NCBI RefSeq assembly: GCF_016862955.1
Contig: NZ_BONY01000021.1
Location: forward strand, 81,130-145,129
DNA length: 64,000 nucleotides
Origin: Rhizocola hellebori
Lineage (GTDB): Bacteria > Actinomycetota > Actinomycetes > Mycobacteriales > Micromonosporaceae
Reading direction: 5' to 3'
In this document: positions 59,049 through 64,000 of the stretch, in pieces
How positions within the stretch are numbered: the first letter of the stretch is position 1
Layout of the letters: each line of letters opens with the position of its first letter
Program-made: the position numbers and the translations under genes
Notes under the pieces: model-generated
Seen by the model: only the letters and a program-made list of their open reading frames with translations
What the model was told of the DNA's origin: nothing
The model's database searches: none

Positions 59049-59564
59049 TCACCCTAGCCGAAGCCACTGACCTCTCGCGTGGTCGGCGACCGCCGCCCCG
59101 CTGATCGTGGCCGGGATCGGAATCACGTCGAGGCAAAGGCGTATCGCCTCGGTCATCTTCTGCAGCGGCACCCGCATGGACAGCGTGCAATGCGGAACCC
59201 AGTTGCCCGGCCGGTAGAGGTCGAAGCCGCCCACTCCGGCTTTGGCCAGCCGCTCATGAACCTCCGCGTGGTGGGCCAGCAGCTCGGCTGTGGGAGTAGG
59301 GCCAAGCCAGAGCACCCGGCCCAGGAACTGGCCGATGAAGTCGAACTTGAGCTCCAGGGGCGGCGCCGCGGGCAAGCCCGACAGGGCGTTGGCCACGGCG
59401 TTGGCGTCCAGCTCGGGGGCGCCGGTGAGGGAGACGTGCGGCCGGTGCTTGCCGTGGGTCAGGTTGCGCAGGGTCTGTACCCCCGACTCCTCAAGCGCAT
59501 CCCAGAGGTTGCGGATCCGGCGTTCCGCGACGGCGTCAAGATAAAGCTCCAGCGCTGCGACCAC
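59049..59564 (-). CDS. 2H phosphoesterase / 2'-5' RNA ligase-like protein
   Basis: This 171-aa protein has the two HxT/S motifs of the 2H superfamily: HRPHVSLTGA and WVPHCTLSM, spaced about 90 residues apart. Bacterial members hydrolyse or ligate 2'-5' phosphodiester bonds or cyclic phosphates in RNA or nucleotides. It starts at GTG 59564 or a nearby start and precedes the MDMPI gene by 6 nt. Upstream is the intergenic region before helD on the opposite strand. Confidence 0.85.
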   Translation of the reverse strand: MVAALELYLDAVAERRIRNLWDALEESGVQTLRNLTHGKHRPHVSLTGAPELDANAVANALSGLPAAPPLELKFDFIGQFLGRVLWLGPTPTAELLAHHAEVHERLAKAGVGGFDLYRPGNWVPHCTLSMRVPLQKMTEAIRLCLDVIPIPATISGAAVADHARGQWLRLG

Positions 59565-59795
59565 GGCGGTAAGACTAGCGCGACGGACGAACTATCCTTT
59601 GTGGATGGACAAACCACGTGCAGCCATCGGCAGCCCTGTATGACCGGCGCAGCGTCGGGTGAGGATTATCTCGAGCACCGCCGTAATGTCGTCGCTTGGC
59701 TGGCTCGTCTTCGCCCGTGGAAGTCGCTAGACTAACCAGTTCCGGCAACGGAAGAAGACGCCATAAACAGGCGCCTTCGGGGATAAGAATAGCGA

Positions 59796-62084
59796 GTGGG
59801 AGCCGCCTTGTCAATAGATGACATCGACGCCGAGCAGAAGACCGTCGCCATGCTCTACGCGCGCCTTGACGCGATGCGGGAAAGCGCGGTGCTTCGACTT
59901 CGCGAGTCGCTGCGCGCCCCATCGGGTGGCACCCATCAGTCCCGGTCGGAGCGCGACTCGGCGAGCACGATGTACGCCGACCAGATCAGGCAATGGGACG
60001 CGGCTGAGCACGGACTGTGCTTCGGCCGGCTGGACTACGACAGCGGAGACCATCTGCACATAGGCAGGATCGGGCTCTTTGACGACGAGAACGACTTCGA
60101 GCCTCTGCTGATCGACTGGCGCGCTCCGGCGGCGCGCCCGTTCTATCTGGCCACCGCCGCCTCGCCGCAGGGCGTGCGCCGCCGTCGGCACATCCGGACC
60201 CGCCTGCGGGAGGTGATCGGGATCGACGACGAGGTACTCGACCTGTCCGCAACGCCGATCTCCACGCACCCGGGACTCACCTCCGAGGCCGCGCTGCTGG
60301 GTGCGATGAACTCCGCCCGCACCGGGCGGATGAAGGACATCGTCGAGACCATCCAGGCCGAGCAGGACAGGATCATCCGCTCCGACCTCAACGGGATTCT
60401 CGTGGTGCAGGGCGGGCCGGGCACGGGCAAGACCGCGGTCGCGCTGCACCGCGCGGCCTACCTGCTCTACACCCACCGTGAGGCGCTCACGCGGCGCGGC
60501 GTGCTCATCCTCGGTCCAAATGAGACGTTCCTGAGCTACATCTCCCAGGTGCTGCCCGGGCTCGGCGAAACCAGTGTGCTGCTGCGCACCCTAGGCGATC
60601 TCTTCCCCACCGTGAAGGCTCGCCGCAGCGAGCCGCCGGAGGCGGCGGCGGTCAAGGGCAGCCTCGCGATGGTGGAGGTGCTCTCCAAGGCGCTGAGCGA
60701 TCGCCAGGCGGTACCCGATGAGCCGGTCGAGATCGAGCTGACCGATGAGCACGAAGGCTTCGGCTATCAGCGGGAGACCCTGCTGCTGGACCCCGAAACC
60801 TGCCGCAGGGCAAGGGAAAGGGCCCGCCGGAGCGGCAAGCCGCACAACCTGGCCCGGCCGGTCTTCGTGGAGGAGATCGTCGCGGCGCTGGCCCAGCAGG
60901 CGGCGGAGAAGCAAGGGTTCGACCCGTTCGCCGACGACCCGCTCGGCGGGGACGACGCCCCGGGTGGCCTGTTGCTCGATGACGCCGATGTCGCGGAGAT
61001 CCGCAAGGACCTCCGCCGCGACCGCGTGCTGGAGTCCAGATTGGACGAATATTGGCCGCGCCTGACCCCGCAACAGCTGGTTGGTGAGCTGCTCGCCGAT
61101 TTCGGGCGGCTGCGTGCCGCGGCGGGACACCTGAGCGAGGCCGAAATCGAGCTGTTGCACGCAGACCCGCTCAAGCACGGCTGGACGCCGGCGGACGTAC
61201 CGCTGCTGGACGAGGCGGCCGAGCTGCTCGGCGTCGACGAGGCCGACGCCGAGGCGCTGGCCGCCCGCCTGCGCCGTGAGCAGATCGCTTACGCCGAAGG
61301 GGTTCTCGACATCACGGCCGGTTCGGTGTCCACCGATATCGAGGTTGACGAAGAGTCCGAGATGCTCATCGCCGCCGACGTCATCGACGCCAAACGGCTG
61401 GCCGAGCGCCAGGTGGACGAGCAATTCCTGACCGCGGCCCAGCGCGCGGCCGTGGACAGGCAGTGGAGCTTCGGCCACGTGATAGTCGACGAAGCCCAGG
61501 AGCTGTCACCGATGGCGTGGCGGCTGTTGATGCGCCGCAGCCCCAACCGTTCCATGACCGTGGTCGGCGACGTCGCCCAGACCGGAGACCTGGCCGGTGC
61601 CAGCTCGTGGTCGGCGGTCTTCGCGCCCTACGTGGCCAGCCGCTGGCGCGAGGCGGAGCTGACCGTCAACTACCGGACCCCGGCGGAGATCATGGAGGTG
61701 GCGGCCAAGGTGCTCGCCAGGATCGCGCCGCAGGCCAGGCCGCCGCAATCGGTGCGCGAAACCGGGGTACCCCCCGAGGAAATCTTCATTGAAGCCGAAG
61801 CGTTGCCGGAACTCATCGCTCGCGAGGCGTCCAACCTGGACGGCGGCCGGCTGGCCGTCATCGTGGCGAGCCGCGACAGCAATGAGGTCGACCTGGAGAG
61901 CGAAGTCGTCACGCTCACCGTGCGCCAGGCGAAGGGGCTGGAGTTCGACACCGTTATCGTGGTGGACCCGCAGGCCATCGAAAGCAGCTCACCGCGCGGT
62001 GCCAGCGATCTCTATGTGGCTCTGACCAGGGCCACGCAGCGCCTCGTCCTGGTCACTTTCGACAGCGACGGCAGCGTTCGTTAA
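59796..62084 (+). CDS. HelD-type RNA polymerase-associated helicase
   Basis: This 762-aa protein starts at GTG 59796 (or TTG 59808). It begins with the HelD coiled arm (DDIDAEQKTVAMLYARLDAM). Walker A is QGGPGTGKTAVALHRAAYLL; Walker B is VIVDEAQELSPMAWRLL; UvrD-like motifs continue with GDVAQTGDLAGASSW, LTVNYRTPAEIMEVA, TVRQAKGLEFDTVIVV and SDLYVALTRATQRLVLV. HelD proteins strip stalled RNA polymerase from DNA; some actinobacterial ones (HelR) confer rifamycin tolerance. No rifamycin-associated inverted repeat was recognised upstream. Confidence 0.93.
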   Translation: MGAALSIDDIDAEQKTVAMLYARLDAMRESAVLRLRESLRAPSGGTHQSRSERDSASTMYADQIRQWDAAEHGLCFGRLDYDSGDHLHIGRIGLFDDENDFEPLLIDWRAPAARPFYLATAASPQGVRRRRHIRTRLREVIGIDDEVLDLSATPISTHPGLTSEAALLGAMNSARTGRMKDIVETIQAEQDRIIRSDLNGILVVQGGPGTGKTAVALHRAAYLLYTHREALTRRGVLILGPNETFLSYISQVLPGLGETSVLLRTLGDLFPTVKARRSEPPEAAAVKGSLAMVEVLSKALSDRQAVPDEPVEIELTDEHEGFGYQRETLLLDPETCRRARERARRSGKPHNLARPVFVEEIVAALAQQAAEKQGFDPFADDPLGGDDAPGGLLLDDADVAEIRKDLRRDRVLESRLDEYWPRLTPQQLVGELLADFGRLRAAAGHLSEAEIELLHADPLKHGWTPADVPLLDEAAELLGVDEADAEALAARLRREQIAYAEGVLDITAGSVSTDIEVDEESEMLIAADVIDAKRLAERQVDEQFLTAAQRAAVDRQWSFGHVIVDEAQELSPMAWRLLMRRSPNRSMTVVGDVAQTGDLAGASSWSAVFAPYVASRWREAELTVNYRTPAEIMEVAAKVLARIAPQARPPQSVRETGVPPEEIFIEAEALPELIAREASNLDGGRLAVIVASRDSNEVDLESEVVTLTVRQAKGLEFDTVIVVDPQAIESSSPRGASDLYVALTRATQRLVLVTFDSDGSVR

Positions 62085-62171
62085 AAATTTCCTTCAATCG
62101 ATACATTGACGTGGCTAGTTTTCACCGGCGAGGATGGTGGGCATCTCACGACCCCGAGAGGAGATGTCCAC

Positions 62172-62582
62172 ATGACAATCGTTGGGGAAATGTCGTGGTT
62201 CTGCTGCGGTTCGGCCTGGGGGCCGTGCGGCACCACCGGACACGGTGCCTGTGGCACCTGCAATTCCGGCTCGCGGCAGCACGCCTGGCCTAACGCGTCA
62301 CAGGCCTGCCTCGACATCACGAGGCCGGATCTGTGTGGTATCACGGGCATGAGCCGGCGCACCTGCGGCTTCCAGCACCGCACCACCAATCTTTGCAACG
62401 GTTCCTCGGTCGTCACCTCCATCGCCGACTGCGGCCCACGCACCCGCAGCTTCTGCGGGGAGCGAAGCTGTTGCGGGGCCAACTGTGGCAGTCACCGCAT
62501 CGTCGATCTGACGCCGTCGGCCTACAGCGTGATAGCCAGCCTGTCCACCGGACTGCGGCCGGCCCGCGTCACGGTTCCGTAG
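62172..62582 (+). CDS. Cys-rich protein with RlpA-like double-psi barrel
   Basis: This 136-aa protein starts at ATG 62172 behind GAGAGGAG. It has about 14 cysteines: FCCGSAWGPCG, GACGTCNSGS, ACLDITRPDLCG, SRRTCGFQ, LCNG, SIADCGPRTRSFCGERSCCG and ANCGSHRIVDLTPSAYSVIA. The last third matches RlpA-like double-psi beta-barrel domains (D-C-G-P ... R-I-V-D-L-T-P-x-A). There is no classical signal peptide, so export may depend on its partners. It is the first gene of a three-gene operon with a Tat-type protein and a MauE-like protein. Confidence 0.75.
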   Translation: MTIVGEMSWFCCGSAWGPCGTTGHGACGTCNSGSRQHAWPNASQACLDITRPDLCGITGMSRRTCGFQHRTTNLCNGSSVVTSIADCGPRTRSFCGERSCCGANCGSHRIVDLTPSAYSVIASLSTGLRPARVTVP

Positions 62583-62604
62583 CGAGCAGAAGGAGACCTC
62601 CACC

Positions 62605-63207
62605 ATGGATACCACATTGGACCGTCGCCGCCTGTTCACCGCCGCCGTTCTTGGCGGGGCCACCATCGTCGGCGCGACCGCCCTGGGATCGCTCGCGCCC
62701 GAAGAGGCGCTGGCCGCACTGGCTTGGGACGTCGAGCCTGGCGCGGTTGACCCGAACTTCGCGGAAGGCCGCATCACGAGCATCAACGGCACCAAGCTTT
62801 TCGTCACCGGCTCGGACGGTGTCTTCCATCGCATCCAGGCCACCGAAGGCACCAGCATCTGGAAGCTTCAGCCGACCGGCTTCGACTCCGCGCAGGTTGG
62901 CGACGGCCTTTACGCCCGCGGCGTGCGGCTCGCCGACGGCATGCTGGCCGCAGAATCGATCTGGATAAATATCGTCAACCTCGAAGTGCACATCTCCGCG
63001 ATGAGCCGCAACATGCTGCACATGGAGCACTACGGCAGCAAGATTATTGGTCATGTGGTACCCGGAAAGACCGCCACGGTCTACAACGGCACCCCGGCCA
63101 TCAGTGACATGTCGCTGCTGAAGGTTGGCAGCCACGTCAAGGTGATCGGTGCCTGGCGACCCGACACCAACGAGATCGACATCGCGACCGTCTACGCCGC
63201 GGTCTGA
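62605..63207 (+). CDS. Tat-exported protein with OB-like domain
   Basis: This 200-aa protein starts at ATG 62605 behind AAGGAGA. The twin-arginine signal is DRRRLFTAAVLGGATIVGA with cleavage near EALAA. The mature part is beta-rich with two repeats of a DUF5666/OB-like motif (EGRITSINGTKLFVTGSDGV and VGHVVPGKTATVYNGT region). Export by Tat suggests folding or cofactor insertion in the cytoplasm. It is 5 nt from the MauE-like gene. Confidence 0.72.
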   Translation: MDTTLDRRRLFTAAVLGGATIVGATALGSLAPEEALAALAWDVEPGAVDPNFAEGRITSINGTKLFVTGSDGVFHRIQATEGTSIWKLQPTGFDSAQVGDGLYARGVRLADGMLAAESIWINIVNLEVHISAMSRNMLHMEHYGSKIIGHVVPGKTATVYNGTPAISDMSLLKVGSHVKVIGAWRPDTNEIDIATVYAAV

Positions 63208-63212
63208 ACGCC

Positions 63213-63932
63213 ATGACGATCATCATTGGCTTCGCCCTCGTGTGGGCCGGGGCTTTCAAGTTGCTGTCACGCCGGGCGCCCATTGCCGCGGCGCAGTCCG
63301 GGCTGAGCCGGCTCGTGGGCACCACCCATGTGGTGAAGGCATTTCGTGCCCTCGGCGCCGTCGAGCTGGTGGTCGCGGCCAGCCTGTTGGTGACACCGAT
63401 TCCGGCCATCGCGCTGTGCGTGGCGTTCCTCGCCTACCTGGCCTACACCCGGGTGCTTTCGCCGGAGTCGTCATGCGGGTGCACCAGCGCGCGCAAGACT
63501 CCCATCGGCTGGCGCAGCTTCACCTACACCGGTGGTCTACTGCTGATCGGCGTCGGCGCGCTGGCCGGGCTGTCGGCGCCGTGGTGGGGCATCGTGGCCC
63601 TCGCGGTGGCGCTGGCCGCGGTCAACCCCGACCTCGACCGCTTCTGGCTGACACCGTTTCGCCATCTCAAGGTTCGCCTGACACATCCGTTGCAGGAGGC
63701 AACCTCCGACGAGGTGCCGCTGCTGGCCACCATCCAGCAACTTCAGCGAAGCGACGCCTACCGAAGGGTCGGCGCGCTGCTGCGCTCAGATGTGGTGGAA
63801 AGCTGGGACGAGGGGGAGTGGCGCCTGGTCCGCTATTCGGTAACCCACGACGGCCGCCCCGCCAACGCCATCTTCGCCGTCCCCCGCCTAACCAACCACC
63901 CCGAACGAGTCCGCCTAGCCATCGTCGAATAA
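63213..63932 (+). CDS. MauE/DoxX-like membrane protein
   Basis: This 239-aa protein starts at ATG 63213. Four to five helices (FALVWAGAFKLLSRRAPIAA, AVELVVAASLLVTPIPAIAL, TYTGGLLLIGVGALAGL) form a MauE/DoxX-type core, with the MauE-type cysteines in SPESSCGCTSA at the membrane face. The C-terminal 90 residues are soluble. MauE supports disulfide formation in methylamine dehydrogenase small subunits. Here a disulfide-rich protein two genes upstream is the natural client. Confidence 0.8.
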   Translation: MTIIIGFALVWAGAFKLLSRRAPIAAAQSGLSRLVGTTHVVKAFRALGAVELVVAASLLVTPIPAIALCVAFLAYLAYTRVLSPESSCGCTSARKTPIGWRSFTYTGGLLLIGVGALAGLSAPWWGIVALAVALAAVNPDLDRFWLTPFRHLKVRLTHPLQEATSDEVPLLATIQQLQRSDAYRRVGALLRSDVVESWDEGEWRLVRYSVTHDGRPANAIFAVPRLTNHPERVRLAIVE

Positions 63933-64000
63933 CCGACACCCTCGCGGCGCTGCCGCGCGTTGCTTTGCACGCGCCAATGTTGCAGCGCCGCGCCGGTGTC
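63933..64000. other. Short right-end stretch
   Basis: No gene is visible in the last 68 bases. Inverted GCGGCGCTGC and GCAGCGCCGC segments may form the terminator of the MauE operon. Confidence 0.4.

Noticed and set aside
1..64000. CRISPR arrays, rRNA genes or a replication origin
   Set aside because: No regularly spaced repeat-spacer pattern, rRNA-like sequence or DnaA-box cluster was seen on reading.

Overview
The window is high-GC DNA with dense, often 4-nt-overlapping genes, GTG starts and actinobacterial families: a SARP regulator, an F420-type LLM oxidoreductase, a mycothiol-type DinB protein, HelD, SpoIIE/STAS partner switching and PknB-like kinases. It reads as the chromosome of a soil actinomycete. 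I cannot name the genus.

Layout. (1) 1-8.5 kb is a decayed accessory island. It holds a membrane-anchored nucleoside-phosphorylase protein, a broken KAP/QatA-type ATPase joined to a broken IS3-type transposase, a frameshifted PIN-like gene, a phosphoribosyltransferase-fold membrane protein, other remnants and a tRNA-Lys(CTT). (2) 8.5-11.7 kb: TrmH/SpoU methyltransferase, a TIR protein fused to a DnaK substrate-binding domain, and a secreted subtilisin. (3) 11.7-14.1 kb: a ThDP enzyme and a cyclase-family hydrolase. (4) 14.1-23.2 kb, minus strand: a tightly coupled RiPP operon. A 71-aa precursor with ten cysteines in its C-terminal core is followed by a YcaO cyclodehydratase, two E1-like partner proteins (one fused to a SagB-type domain), a second nitroreductase-like protein, an ABC exporter, two glycosyltransferase-like proteins and a NodA-family acyltransferase. 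The gene set predicts an azol(in)e peptide that may also be glycosylated and acylated. An S66 LD-carboxypeptidase/MccF-like gene lies just upstream. (5) 24.3-26 kb: an unusual tRNA-like array whose acceptor strands pair only if the halves are read in permuted order, a conserved protein and a DUF4395 protein. (6) 26.1-29.2 kb: a PAS/GAF-SpoIIE phosphatase, B12-binding protein and STAS protein operon. (7) 29.8-35.3 kb: a large SARP-NB-ARC-TPR regulator divergent from a fatty acyl-AMP ligase and an ACP-GNAT fusion. (8) 35.4-64 kb: secreted CHAP and lipoproteins, two Ser/Thr kinases, a beta-lactamase-fold enzyme, a short Rho paralogue, a FAD/Rieske oxidoreductase, a MarR-MFS unit with repeated operator-like sites, a lactonase, a glycosidase with a broken DUF72 gene behind it, an Hsp70-beta-propeller fusion, HelD, and a Cys-rich double-psi-barrel/Tat/MauE operon at the right end.

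The strongest candidates for new biology are the RiPP operon with a NodA-type acyltransferase and two glycosyltransferases, the TIR-DnaK fusion, the permuted-looking tRNA halves, the FAAL/ACP-GNAT pair and the Cys-rich/MauE operon. All family calls were made by reading the translations; no database search was run.
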